From: Rhinopomastus cyanomelas
Lineage: Eukaryota > Chordata > Aves > Bucerotiformes > Rhinopomastidae
NCBI GenBank assembly: GCA_013400115.1
Contig: VXBP01001909.1
Coordinates: 186,001 to 250,000, forward strand
DNA: 64,000 nucleotides
Direction: 5' to 3'
Below the pieces are notes generated by a model. The model was given only the letters and a program-made list of their open reading frames with translations, ran no database searches and had not been told where the DNA came from. A program made the position numbers and the translations under genes. Shown here in pieces: positions 1 to 12,018 of this stretch (position 1 is its first letter; each line of letters opens with the position of its first letter).

Positions 1-364
1 TGAAGGAAATGAAGGCTCAGATGATATCTCTCAGTGTTTAGACATAAGTACATAAGAAAGTACCAACCACTACCCCATCTAGATCACAGGACAAGATGAC
101 GGGACAGCAAAACACCACGGCTAAGAAGAGATGTTTGTGAAGACATCTGAGTTGGCCTGGTGATAATGGGTACCACATGTTCCCCTTTCCTTACCATGGG
201 GCTGTATGATCACTCCAAGACTGCCTGCAAAGAGGCAGTCTCCATGTTCCAGTGCCTGCCTATGTACCAGCACATCTGCACCGCCCAGATGAATTGATTG
301 TGGGGCAAGAAATATGTCCCCTGAGACACACTTTTGGGATTATGTCAGTCTCTTCTCACCAGTC
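1..364. other. Unique non-coding DNA
   Basis: No repeat, RNA gene or convincing exon is visible here. Stop codons are frequent in all frames. Confidence 0.5.
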
Positions 365-633
365 CCCAGGGCCAAGACAAGAAGTGGCCTCCAGCTGCCT
401 CAGGGGAGGGTGAGGATAGCCCTGAAGAGAAACTTCTTCCTAGAGAGGGTCCTAAGGCCTTGGAAGAGGCTGCCCAGGGAAAGGTTTTAACCTCCAATTT
501 AAATTACCTTTAAACTAAGGTCACTTAAACGTGGTGCTGGAGGAACTAGTTTAGGGGTGAACTTGGTAGAGTGGGGTTCGCAGTTGAATTTGATGATCTC
601 AAGGGGCTTTTCCAATCTGAATGATTCTGTAAC
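365..633 (+). mobile_element. CR1 LINE, old 3' fragment
   Basis: A diverged plus-strand CR1 3' end. The order of CR1 blocks is intact: 'gtggcctccagctgcctcag' (subterminal ORF2 region), 'gagaaacttcttcct', 'ggctgcccaggga', then 'ttgatgatctcaaggggctt' and a terminal 'atgattctgt'. The 'ttaggggtgaacttggtaga' block matches the subfamily also seen at 22.9 kb and 46.5 kb. Many substitutions mark it as one of the older copies. It carries no open coding frame. Confidence 0.75.
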
Positions 634-3600
634 GATAAACATCAAAAATGAAGAGTCAAGGAGGAAGAATTCAATGAAAAGTCCCTTAATAAAATTTCTT
701 CTGTATCTCTCACAAGTGTTTTATTTGGGGGGAAAATGAAGAAACATGACAGGTATGATGCTGTTCATGGAACTTTTGCTGTTTGTGGAAAAAAATGTAA
801 AAGCCAAACATTTTTGCTTGCTTTTTTTTTTTTTTTTTGCATAGTCTTCTATACTGTTTTTCTGCATTTTGCCTTTGAAATAATTTTTTCTAAGATAATT
901 CTCCTTGTCATGGTTTGCATACTCACTTATGGCTGCAACATCACCTGCAAACAGTTTTGTTACGTCTTTCTGCCGCCCTTATTCATATTTAATACTCAGT
1001 AAATCGCCCTACCTTATGCTTTTAAGGCCTTGACCTGTTATTGATAGTTTTGTTTTATAGATGCCATTTGAAAATCAGAACACTCTTTGTGCCTTTATGT
1101 GCCACACAGGCTTCCAGTCCTCGAGTCTTTACACAGGAGAAATGCCAGAGCCTTTAGAAAAGTAATTTTCTTCAGCAAAACATACAGAATGATCTTTCAG
1201 CAGTTCTACTTTGAAAGGATTTGCTTTGAAATCTTGAATCTGTACCAAGACAAGAATGGAGTCTACTGCAGCATTTTGAAGAGTTTTATTTAATAAGTAA
1301 GACAATTGGTTTGAAATCAGGATAGAACAGCCCAGAGGCAGAATATTAGAATTGTAGATCTGATTCTAAACCTATTTTTGAAGGAGGAAAATTAGGAAGC
1401 TGACAAATTTCTAGGTCAGTAAGTCATTGTAAATTGTGCGTGTGAGCATTAGCACTGCTGACAGAGTGCAACACGTACATCCTTGTCTCGTGCTGTGCGT
1501 CAGATCAGGGCTGCATGCTAAGGGTTAACCAGTGAGAGCAAAAACATATCTAAGCTAATTGAAAAAGAAGCAAGTAGATTAATGACCAATGACATCCATC
1601 AAAAGAGAGAATACACTGCTGAATAATTAAATTAGGAATCTCCATAATGCTGTTAATTACGGAAGGCATCGGACAAATTCGGCTTTGAGAAATTGCTTTG
1701 CCAAACGGCATGGCTACTCTTTGCAGTAGTACATGCTGCAGAAAGAGCATGTTCTAGAAACATCACGATCAAACGTGGCAATACACACTGTACAGATTTC
1801 ACTCCATTCCAGAGGACCTCCCAAAGGTCAGCATGCCGTGTAAACCCTGTGAGTGAAGCTGTGGCCCCACTGCTGCCGTAGGAATTTTGCCATTGACTTC
1901 AATGGAAACATGCTTTCCCCAATATATTTTGAGATGTAATTGAGCCTAACATGATGAATAGACCATCTGTACAGCCATGAATCTTAGCCACAGAAAACAT
2001 TCATAACTAGTAGAAAAGAAAGGTGTAGGACCTCTTTGAGCCAGGCTCCAAAGGGCTGCTATTTCACTGTCACAGGTAATGACAGGACTCGTGATATATA
2101 GCAAGAACAGAAACATTTAATAAAAAAGTTGGAAAGTACTCTGTTCTTCCTAGAAAGATTCAAAACACTGTTGAAACAAGGGTTTGATTCTATCCCAAGA
2201 AAGCGATTTTTAAAACACACGAGTGTGTCTGTGTAGTTTGGCATGAATTATTGCACCTCTTTTCCCAGGCAAATTCCAGATCTCAAAAAAAATTCCTCAT
2301 CTTTTTACAATTCTGAATCACCAGATTCTTTGTCAACCACAGAAATGAAGCCGATCCAACTAGATGTGATTCATCTAGATACCTGTATTTTTGTCTTCTG
2401 TCATTTTCTCAACTTCTTGTAATGATAAGCCTGCTATTTAAACATCTGTTTGATACATGACATCGTCCTGCTGCGAGGCGCTTACATTTCTATAGGTGTT
2501 ACTTTAGAATGGAATTTGGCTTGTGCCCAGTTCTGGGAGGAACTTGTAATAGGGTTATATTATTTTTCAGCCATGTTAAATATTAATCCAACCAGCACAT
2601 AGTTTATGTTCTCCTGAAAACGAGCTTCCTGAAGGGAACTACTACAGTTTCTTCCAAGAGCATGCTTTTTTTTCCTAACTTCCCCTCAGTAAGGAAGAAA
2701 ATTTCATGTGAGCAGAATTTTCTAAGGCTGTCTGTACTCAGAGTCTTTGTTTTGCCCTGTCTTGCGTGTTGCTTCTTTTTCCATCCCAAATGGTTGTTGA
2801 ATAATACTGTTGCCATCTTTTTGTTCCTCTGTGCACGCAGACAAGCTGGTTGTAGATACGAAAAGGTCAGTCTGCTTCTGTTTCGTGTCAAGACTTTTTG
2901 CACATTGGGGTGGGGCAATGGGCTCTCAAGGGTAACTCTGGAGGAAAGAAGGACAAGTACTCAAGGGGCTGCATTGAGAAGAGACCTTCAGAGCAAGGAC
3001 AGCCCCGAGGCAGCTGTGGGCTTTATAAACCCCCACAGCAAGGAGAGGATTATCTCAGTCTGTGGTTGGAGAACATCTGCTAGGGAAAGCTGCTGTAGAC
3101 AACAAAGAAAGGCTAAAATGCCAGCAGAAACTTTGCTGAATATTGCATTAAGAAATACCAAGGGGGGATGCAGAATGTCAGCAAAATGTCAAAGATCTAG
3201 AAATGTCCCAAAAAGTACTTAAAGGACTCCTGAGGTCTGGCAAGAGACGGTCTGGAGTTTGAGAGCAGCAGGACTGCCCCAGGACTCAATGCTGCCTTCT
3301 GTAATTGGGAAAGAGACCAAATATAACTTTCACCATCCATGCAGGGAAGGGCTGTTACTCAGTAGTGCTGGTCAAGCCAAGTGCAGGGACCAGTCATGCC
3401 ACCAGCACCCTTACATGGCCTGTGATGCACTTGTGCTTGGCCCTGCTGTGTGCCATCTACTCGCACACCCTGAGTGAGAGATCTCTACAGGGCTGCCTGC
3501 TATAGGACTGGTTCTGCTGGGGATAGGGCTCAGCAGCTGCCCCATCCCCTTCTGCTCTCAAACCATGGCTGAATGCAGCATTGCACTGGAATGTTGGGAG

Positions 3601-5250
3601 CTCTAGATATCTTCTTCCTTGTGGTTTCTGCCCTCCATGTGCCCCATTAAAAACACAAACTCAAAATAAAATCACCACAAAAGCCACCCTGCAAGAAGTG
3701 ATCCCTTCCTCCTTGTAGGTTCACCTATCCTGCTGGAAAAGGTGATTACAATTTGTTTAGTAGCACTCAAGCGGGTAATAATAAGGGATATATTACCCTG
3801 TTGTTTTGTGACCTTATTTAGGGAGATTAGAGCTGAATATTGTCAGTTGCAATGTGTTTTTCTTCAAGCCTGCTGTACTGGCACCTGGAGCTAGCAATGC
3901 AGAGTGGTGGGGAAGTTAAGCAGCGCAAGGACACCCGCGCAACACTGGCACCTGCTTTACACAAACCTCACGGCTCTGTATACAGGCAAATTTACAAGGG
4001 AGGCATTTGCTGAGATCTTTGTTTTTATTACGTAAACACCCTCGACAGGAGGAAAAACCTCTCTTGATAGGCTGATTTGGGAATGTTTTTAAATATCCTG
4101 CAGGCATATAAATTTTGGAAAGTCCACAGCAAATAGCAGCTTCAGTATCAAACATGAAGGAATGAGTCTATTTAAAAAAAACATGAGGGCTGTGATACAA
4201 ATCAGTGCGTGTCAGAAAGTTAGAAGCTGGGAGGGTGCTAAAGCCTCCATCTCAGCTTAGATTTCCGTTGCTTAATACTGAGCACCATGCTGATTAAATC
4301 AAAGATCACAGAACAAGAAACTTCCCCCAGGCATCTTGGTATTTCTTTCTGCAACGAAGTTTGTGCCACAACTTCTGTGTTATCATATAGGCAGCTATAC
4401 CTGTGTTTACACATGTAAAATTTATCAGAATATTGAAGGTGGTGGTAAATAGCTTGTACTAATAGAATAACTGGTAGTAATACTATCTGGTGGTAATAAT
4501 TCCTATCACTGCAGCGGGGCCACAATTTCACTCACAGGTTTTAAACGCACTATCTGGAGGTGGTATGTGTGGTGGTAAATCATCGTAAGGTGGTGAGTTG
4601 GTCCCTTCGTGCAGGAGCTGGTTCAGTCTCTTTGAACTTTTTGTAAACAGTTGCCTGAATGTGCTGTGAAACTGCTGTGGCTCCAAGTCTACTGTAAATA
4701 TTTTTTCCTCATTGGAGAACATTGCTAGGTTTGTAGTCACTGCTAAGATTTTACTTGGCAGTAAAATAATCATCTGAACTACAATCCAATGTCATAATAT
4801 CATCTGCAACATCTGTAGTCAGGATATATTTGGCGTTTCAAGGTTGGGAGGAGAGAGAAGCATCCTCAGTAACCCGGCAGTGATGGGGCTAGAAGGAGCC
4901 ACAGGGGAATTAGGTTGCCTCCAAACACAGGGCTGCTTTCAAATTCTCATTGTGTGGTGGGGAATGACCTCTGGAAACTATTATTTTCAGAACAACAACA
5001 CAAAACATTGCTGTTTAGGGGAAACCTAGGACAGTCAGCTGTAACTGCAAGGTCCATAGAGGAGCACAAATAGCAGATCATAATGATAATACTGTGAGCA
5101 AGGAAGCAATGGCTTCAGTCATGCACTGTGAGCAGACAAGGATTCAAAGACCCTTCAGGAATGAACTGGGATCACCTAGGCATGGAAATAGTTGTAAAAG
5201 AAGAGTCTGTGCAATATTAGACAAAACTCAAAAGCCCCAGCTGGTTACCA
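634..5250. other. Unique AT-rich non-coding DNA
   Basis: A 17-base T run lies at 822-838. The longest open frame of the whole window is here (2662-3222, plus, 186 codons), but a minus-strand frame overlaps it at 2604-2918, it has no recognisable domain, and its first half reads through T-rich DNA giving a Phe/Leu-rich product. It is treated as chance. No RNA gene or transposon was recognised in the rest. Confidence 0.5.
822..838 (+). repeat. Poly(T) run
   Basis: Seventeen consecutive T residues. No LINE or processed-pseudogene body was recognised next to it, so it is recorded only as a homopolymer. Confidence 0.9.
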
Positions 5251-6075
5251 GAATCACAGAACATTAGGGATTAGAAGGGATCTCGAAAGGTCATCTAGTC
5301 CAATTCTCCCACCACAGCAGGATCACCCAGACCAAGTCACACAGGAACACATCCAGGCAGGTTTTAAATTCCTCCAGAGAAGGAGACTCCACAACCTCCC
5401 TGGGCAGCCTGTTCCAGTGCTCTGTCACCCTCACTGAGAAGATGTTCCTTCTCACATCCACATGGAACCTCCTATGTTCCAGCTTACAGCCACTGCCTCT
5501 TGTCCTATCACTAGATGACACTGAGAAGAGCCTGGCTTCATTGTCCTGACACCCACCCCTCACACATTTATAAACATTAATAAGGTCACTCCTCAGTCTC
5601 CTCTTCTCTAAGCTAAAAAGACCCAGCTCCCTCAGCCTTTCTTCATTAGGGAAGTGCTCCACTTCCTTCATCTTTGTGGCTCTGTGCTGAACTCTCTCCA
5701 GCAGCTCCGTGTCCTTCTGGATCTGAGGGGCCCAGAACTGGACACAATGCTCCACATGTGGTCTCACCAGAGCAGAGTAGAAGGGGACAGAACCTCTCTC
5801 GATCTGCTAACCACCCCTCTTCTGATCCACCCCAGGATGCTGTTGGGTCTCTTGACCACAAGGGCACATTGCTGGCTCCTGGTCATCCTGCTGTCCACCA
5901 GGACCCCCAGGTCCCTTTCTCCTACACTGCTCCAGGTCAGTCCCCAGCCTATACTGGTACGTGGCGTTGTTCCTGCCCAGATGCAAGACTCTACACTGAC
6001 CCTTGTTATATTTCAAAAATTTTCTCCCTGCCCAGCTCTCCAGCCTGTCAAGGTCTCGCTGAGTGGTTTTTGAAT
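5251..6075 (-). mobile_element. CR1 LINE, 5'-truncated, with ORF2 remnant
   Basis: The longest CR1 copy in the window, about 825 bp on the minus strand. Its 3' end is at 5251 ('gaatcacagaacattaggg', the complement of the usual tail), followed by 'ctagtccaattctcccacca' and 'cagcctgttccagtgctctg'. The 5' side runs into the ORF2 coding region and fades at about 6075, which is ordinary CR1 5' truncation. The 'cacaggaacacatccaggca' block shows that it belongs to the same broad subfamily as the copies at 9.9, 11.9, 56.0, 59.1 and 62.7 kb. Confidence 0.95.
5291..6016 (-). pseudogene. CR1 ORF2 (reverse transcriptase) C-terminal remnant, frameshifted
   Basis: This is the C-terminal end of the CR1 ORF2 polyprotein (endonuclease plus reverse transcriptase). 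The minus-strand frame at 5291-5767 (158 codons) shows the family's typical blocks in order: HVEHCVQFWAPQ, ELLERVQHRATKM, LRELGLFSLEKRRLRSDLIN, DRTRGSGCKL, and TEHWNRLPREVVESPSLEEF. The upstream part, with NKGQCRVLHLGRNN, is in a different frame at 5807-6016. The frame changes at about 5920-5945 and again at about 5768-5800, so at least two indels disable it. The catalytic palm motifs lie upstream of the truncation and are absent. It cannot be functional. Confidence 0.9.
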
Positions 6076-9000
6076 GTTAACCAGCTTTCTTGGGCCCTTT
6101 TACCTTCTGGTCTGCCTCTGCACAAATTGTCTCTTCTATCCCATTGCTGAATCAAAGGATGCAACCAGGGGCCTGGTCCTGTTCCTTTGGATTTATTGCT
6201 GCAGTGCAATTTTTTCCTGTTGCAGTTGGAGATAAGTTTGGGTATTTTTTTGCCTGGGGCTCTTCAATCATAAGGCTGGCTTTGTGCTCATCGTTCTGTG
6301 ACATTCATGCCTGTTGCTCCCTCCATCCTAATAAACAACAAGGAAAGCAGTGACTTATAAGCCTAAACCTGCCCCTGTGACCACTGCTGATTAGCAATTG
6401 CCAGTAAGGTGTACTGAGCTTCTCTCTTGGCTAGATGAAAATAATTATTATCATGCTGTTTATTAATTTTCCTGAGGTCTATGTTGAGCAGCAACTGCAA
6501 TGTATGTTTTACAAATCTCACTTCATTTTGATCACTATTAGCAAAAGCAGAACAGCAGAGCACGCACAGAGAGCAGTAGGGAGGAATGAGCTGTCAGGGA
6601 GTGAAGATGAGAGACTCTTCCCAATCCTCCGCTATGCTGCTGTCAAGCAAGAGCCTGATATATTGCAGATTTTTTTTCAGGAATTAATCTATAACCCTTG
6701 GGGTAGAACATCCCTGCAAGCAGCTTGAGTCACCTAATCCACTTATGTTTTGCCCTCAGCTTTCCAGGCACGACAGAATTAAAAGCATATTTTGTACATA
6801 TTTTCTCCTAAGCCCTTTTTTTTTTTTCCCCTTTTGATGGTCATTGGAAGACTCAAGCCTTCCGAAGCTGAGAGAGAGCAAAACATACCTACAGAAGTTC
6901 AAGGATGTTACAGTATGAAGTGGAAAGAATGAGGCTTGGGATAATAGATTGGGGAAATAATGAAGATGTTACTTTCAATTAAGCTTGTTTTTCAAAGAAT
7001 ATTTAATGATTTGCTGCTGAGTAAAACAGCTTGATTATTTCTAATGCACATTAACAGCTGCCAAGTGAATGAATGGAGAACCCTCTGCTTTGTCAGTGAT
7101 GCAAAGGTCAGGAGAAGATAAGAAACAGTGATAGCTCCACGCTCAGAAACATACATTTTAGTTGAAACATCAGACTCTGGAGGATAAAACAAAAGCAAGC
7201 TCATTAGTTAATGAAGAGCATTTTGTCACCTATTTTTTGTAATGAACAGGCACTAAGAGTCACATCCACACTAGCCACGAATCCCCAAGGATCTTGCCAG
7301 CCCCAGCTACTTAAAACAGCCTCTTCTCCCAGTGTTCATCTGCACAATACTCAGCCTTAGCAAGCATTACAGCAAAACTCCCAAGAGTTTGTAATATGAA
7401 ATGGGCAAAAGAGCATAGGACTGAGAAGGGCTGTGGGAAGTAACGCAGTTGATTTCTTCCAAAAGCAAAACCACCTTTATCTACATCACTTCAGCAAGTA
7501 CTTCTCTACGCCCTGTGTAAGGAAGGTCAGGACTTTCTGGCTTTCTGCAAAGCAGAGTCTCATCACCTCTCTAGTAATTCAGTCAAATTGCTCCTAATTA
7601 ATTATCTCACTCTTCAAATCAATTTTTTTAATATCTAGAAACTGTCAGTAAGCTCCCCTCATGCTTCTCTTTTGCAGAGTAAATGTTTCCCCAGTAAGTC
7701 CACCTCTCTACAAGCTGTTGCTCTGTGCAAGTTTCTTGCACTGTGTCTGACTGTGGTGTCTCACACCTCCTCGCAATGATTTCAGCAAGTAAACCCACTT
7801 TCCTAAGCGCTTTCAGTCCACTTTATTCTTTGCCCTTCTGGAAAGAGAAAAGTAGGTGTTTAATGTCTGTGCCACCAATCCTTCCCTCCAGATTGCAGAG
7901 TGCGCTAGTGTGCAGTTGTTACCTTTGCTGAAGGCAAGCAACAGACGTGGCACGCACAGAGAAGGAGGGCTGGTTTTGACAGTCAAGGCTATTCCTGGTT
8001 ATGACAGTCAGAGCTGTTCCGTCATATGTCTCTGTCACCTTGCCAGCTTTGTTGGGAGGGACGCTTTGTTTGCAGGTCCTTTGGTGGCAGTGCTGTGAGG
8101 GATGGAGTTGCCTGGCCTGTGGGGAGGTCCTGGCTGCAGAACACTTGTACACAGCTCTGCTGTCCATGAGAAATCCTGGCAATCTCGGGGTGAGATTAGA
8201 CATACCAACACTGTCAGCCACTGTCCCAGCACAACAGGGTCCTGGCAGTTCTGCCCACAGAGATCAACAGAGCGCAGACCTGTGTTATTTCCACAATAAT
8301 GGTGTAACGCAGGCTCCACCACTATTGACAAGTATGAAGTTACATAAACAAGGGAATAAAGACAGGCAGGGACATTGTTTTATATATATATGCCTGTGCC
8401 TACATGGCATTTGCATATTTCTTTCAATGTATGGAGCTTAGTGTCTTAAAGGAGACAACAAACAAGTTGTGTTCTTAAACAGACAGTAACAGTGGTTTTT
8501 AAGCTGATGCTCCCTCACACCTATCACATTCCCTTGTTCTGATGCCACAGCAAACAAACAAAAAGGAAAGATGGAATTAGCTGTTTGAAATGAAAGATGG
8601 AATTAGATATTTGAAGTGCATTACTTCAAATGTGGCTTTTTCTCTGCAATTTTTGTCAAGTACGGCTGTGAAGTTCACAGGGGAGCCCGTGAGTTGAAGG
8701 GCTGCTTTAAGTGGGATTTGATGTTTATGGGATTGTCAGAAACAGGCAGTAATTCATAATGAAAAGACTCATATTTTGAGCTGCATTACAACCAGATGAA
8801 TGGCCTCAAATGAAAAATGGTGTGGTGAAATGGTGAAGTGAGGAGGGTGGGCTACACTCCATATTCCTACAGTGCTAGAATTGCCACATCTTTTAAAGAA
8901 GAGCTATAATAACATATGTAATGATCTGAGATCTTTTCTAAACCACACATCCAGTATAAACTGAAGCTATGTGTGTTACATATATTTTAAAGTAATTGTA

Positions 9001-9920
9001 ATAATGTGTCCTGTTTGAGTTAGAACAGAATTAATTCTGTTCAGTGATTTGACTTTTCAGCTCAGTTCCTCCTAAGTACCTGCACTTTCTGCAGTTACTG
9101 ATACACTTGTGCAGACGGTGGCTGCTTCTACAAGTGGTAACACCTGATGTTCACAGTTACTACCAGGAGTTGGGATGCAGAAGAAGTCTTGCCTGTACTT
9201 TGTTCTATGGACACTAAGGACACTGCTAAATCTTGTGTGCCAAGCACAGCAGGTGACTCTACACTGACCTACAATGTGTTAAATTCCATAGCCACCATAT
9301 TTGGTATAAAATACTGAGGTACAAAAAACTGAGGGATCACAGCATCAACCCTCATTTCTGCAATGACCAGCATCCAAGAAGGACTATGACTTCAATTACA
9401 AACAGTGCATTCCTGATTCTGGTTCCACTCAGCTGCTGAGTCCAGGCTGGGACTTCCTCAGTGCTGGCCCACAGCATCAGTGGTGACAGTGACATCATTG
9501 CCATCAGGGGTGTGGGATCAGCACTGGGCTTGCGTGTAGCAGTATATATTGATTTTGTTGTTAATATTTTCATTACATCTGGTTTCGCTTTCTTCTCCAA
9601 TTCATAACTCTCCTTCATTCTCTTTCTCTTCCCCTTTGGAAAGGGAGAATGATTAATCGAGGGCATCTGTCATGCACCTAGTGGCCAGTCCAGCCTCAGC
9701 ATCACAAGAACTTATTACTTTCAGAAATATTACCTCTAATGATGACAATTTTTCTATTAACAGGATGCCATTTTCTCAAATTCATGCAATGTCTTCAAGT
9801 TTTTAGTGTGCAGCTTTCTCATGTGTTCATCCTATAATGGATGAAAATCCTTCTGGGTTTTCTTCCACGAACATGACATCCCCGGTAGTGTCCCTTCAGT
9901 AGGTTCCCATTGTTACACAG
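6076..9920. other. Unique non-coding DNA
   Basis: No gene was recognised. It includes a T run at about 6818-6829, a short imperfect tandem duplication at 8563-8615, and a short TA run at 8381-8391. Open frames at 7.9-8.4 kb lie in overlapping pairs on both strands and have no domain signature. Confidence 0.5.
8563..8615 (+). repeat. Short tandem duplication (about 26 bp x 2)
   Basis: The segment 'gaaagatggaattag', followed by 'ctgtttgaaat' in copy one and 'atatttgaagt' in copy two, occurs twice head to tail. The second copy has a few substitutions. Confidence 0.8.
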
Positions 9921-10500
9921 AAGCACAGAACATTAGGGATTGGAAGGGACCTCAAAAGATCATCCAGTCCAATTCCCCTGCCACAGCAGGATCACTTAGA
10001 TCAAATCACACAGAAACGTGTCCAGGCAGGATTTAAATGTCTCCAGAGAAGAAGACTCCACAAGCTCCCTGGGCAGCCTGTTCCAGCACTTCCTCACCCT
10101 CACCATGAAGAAGTTCTTTCTCATATTGATATGGAACCTCTGATGTTGCAGCTTACACCCATTGCACCTTGTCCTATCATTAGATCACACTGAGAACAGC
10201 CTGGTTCCATCCTTCTGACATCTGCCCTTTCCATATTTATAAACATTAATGAGATCACCCCTCAGTCTCCTTTTTTCTGAGCTCAAGAAACCCAGCTCCC
10301 TCAGCCTTTTCTCATAAGGGAGATCTTCCACTCCTTCCATCATCTTTATGGCTCTGCACTGGACTCTCTCCAGCAGTTCTGTGTCCTTCTGGAACTGCTG
10401 TCCATCTGGACACAGTGTTTCAGATGTGGTCTCACTAGGGCAAAGTAGAGGGAGAGGAGAACCCCTCTCGATCTGCTAACCACCTCCCTTCTGATCCCTG
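9921..10500 (-). mobile_element. CR1 LINE, 5'-truncated
   Basis: A minus-strand CR1 of about 580 bp. It begins with 'agcacagaacattagggatt', then 'catccagtccaattcccctg', 'gggcagcctgttccagcact' and 'cttctccttatg'-type ORF2 sequence, and it stops near 10495 inside the block that reads 'gatctgctaaccacctccct'. The encoded frame is broken. At its 5' end it is shorter than the 5.25 kb copy, and the junction coincides with a perfect 16-bp palindrome (10493-10508). Confidence 0.93.
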
Positions 10501-10508
10501 CAGGGATC
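10493..10508. repeat. Perfect 16-bp palindrome
   Basis: The sequence 'gatccctgcagggatc' equals its own reverse complement. It lies exactly where the minus-strand CR1 loses similarity at its 5' end. Confidence 0.9.
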
Positions 10509-11873
10509 TTTCCTTCTCTGACTGCACATGGGATTCTCTGTGGAAGCAGCGAGCTAACCTGTGCTCTTTGGTTATTACTGTCCTGTCCCTTCCAAGGTGT
10601 GAGCTGGTACTGCTCATCTTGCAGAGCTTGGACTGGTGAGCTTTGCTAAGCCTAGGTATTCCAGAGTGCTCGTGTTCCTTCTTGTGCAGGGTCAGACCGC
10701 ATACCCAGCTGTGTCGCAGTGCCAATGCTTGTTCTGCAGTAGTCAGTCCTGATGGTCACAGATTGTGCTGCAAAGTGGCTGCGTGCTGAGCCAAAAAGCA
10801 AAACACAGCCGTGGCAACGGACACAGTACCTTGCTGCTTTCACATTTTCCCTACGTGCCTTCTGAGTCACAGTGCTCTGCTTAAATGGAAATAAAAAGCA
10901 GTAAGAGGAGTCAAGCTGGCAGGGCAGGCTGGCTGCAGCATGGCACATGGTGTTTGGCACTTCCTCACTTATCAACAAAAGCACCGGGCGAGCTCCAGCT
11001 GCAGATGCTTCACTCTTATCCATGAAATGCAAAGGAAGGAGTGCTTCATTTGATTGTCCAGATGCAGGGATGCATTGGCTTCTAGCAAAGTGTTTTGCCC
11101 AGTCAGATGGCGTACTCTGGAGGTGGAGACCACAGAAGGGGAATAAACACAAACCACCAGGCTGCTTTTCTTAATGGGGCCACTCTTCTGACCACAACCA
11201 CACAGATGCCTTTGCAGATGACTGTCAGCTTGGTGAGGTGACTGCATTCTCCTCTCCCACTCTCTCCCTTTGCTTTGTCCCTCCTGCTAAGCATCGGATG
11301 CAGACAGCAAACCATAAACCATGCTGTGTGTGCTGGAATTTGGAGTCATCAACCTAGTGACTGGTGCAGAAAATGGAATGAGCACCTTGTAGCTCACAGG
11401 CATTCAGGGTCAATGAGCTGCCTTTGGAAAGCAGAACACCACAGTTGCCTGGTGGGGAAGAGCAGAAGTAATTGCAGGAATTCAACTAATTCATGCAAAA
11501 TGAAGGTAATCATTAATGGTGAGGTACACAGCCATTCTTCTGCAGCGCTGAACAATTACTTTTAAGTCATGTTTGAAGGCTAACATGTAATGAGAGTGTA
11601 CTTGAGTAGCTGGAGCAGAAAGTGTCTTGCTGGGTGAGCTGATTTCCGTTCCTTCCCTCACCCCTGCTCCTTCACCTGGACCAGTGCTCCACTTCTCAGG
11701 CTCCCAGGACCAGCATCATTGGTTACTAATAAATACAGTGCAATTAAAAGCAGAAAACAAAGGGATCCATTCTGGCTGGGGTTTCTGCTCACTAGATATT
11801 ATTGCAATTCAACAGCTTTGTGCCCACGTTTGTGCTGGAAAGAGACATGGCTCTAACCAGGGACATGACCACT
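10509..11873. other. Unique DNA with overlapping chance frames
   Basis: A 166-codon minus-strand frame (10652-11152) and several overlapping frames on both strands are present. None shows a recognisable domain, and local CpG is only mildly raised. Nothing else was recognised. Confidence 0.4.
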
Positions 11874-12018
11874 CAGATCCTTCTCTGGAGACGCTTAGAC
11901 CTTGCCTGGATATGTTCCTGTGCGTCTTGGTCTAGGTGATCCTGCTGTGGCAAAGGAGTTGGACTAGATGACCTTTCGTGGTCCCTTCCAATCCCTAATG
12001 TTCTGTGATTCTATGATC
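11874..12018 (+). mobile_element. CR1 LINE, short 3' fragment
   Basis: A plus-strand CR1 3' end of about 145 bp: 'ccttctctggagacgcttag', 'tcttggtctaggtgatcctg', 'ggactagatgacctttcgtg', and a tail 'ttctgtgattctatgatc'. It is well preserved compared with most copies here. Confidence 0.93.

Noticed and set aside
2662..3222. Longest open frame (186 codons, plus)
   Set aside because: It has no recognisable domain, a Phe/Leu-rich start from T-rich DNA, an overlapping frame on the other strand and no codon-like CpG or splice context. One frame of this length is expected by chance in 64 kb.
10652..11152. 166-codon minus-strand frame
   Set aside because: No family was recognised, overlapping frames exist on both strands, and there is no supporting promoter, splice or polyA context.
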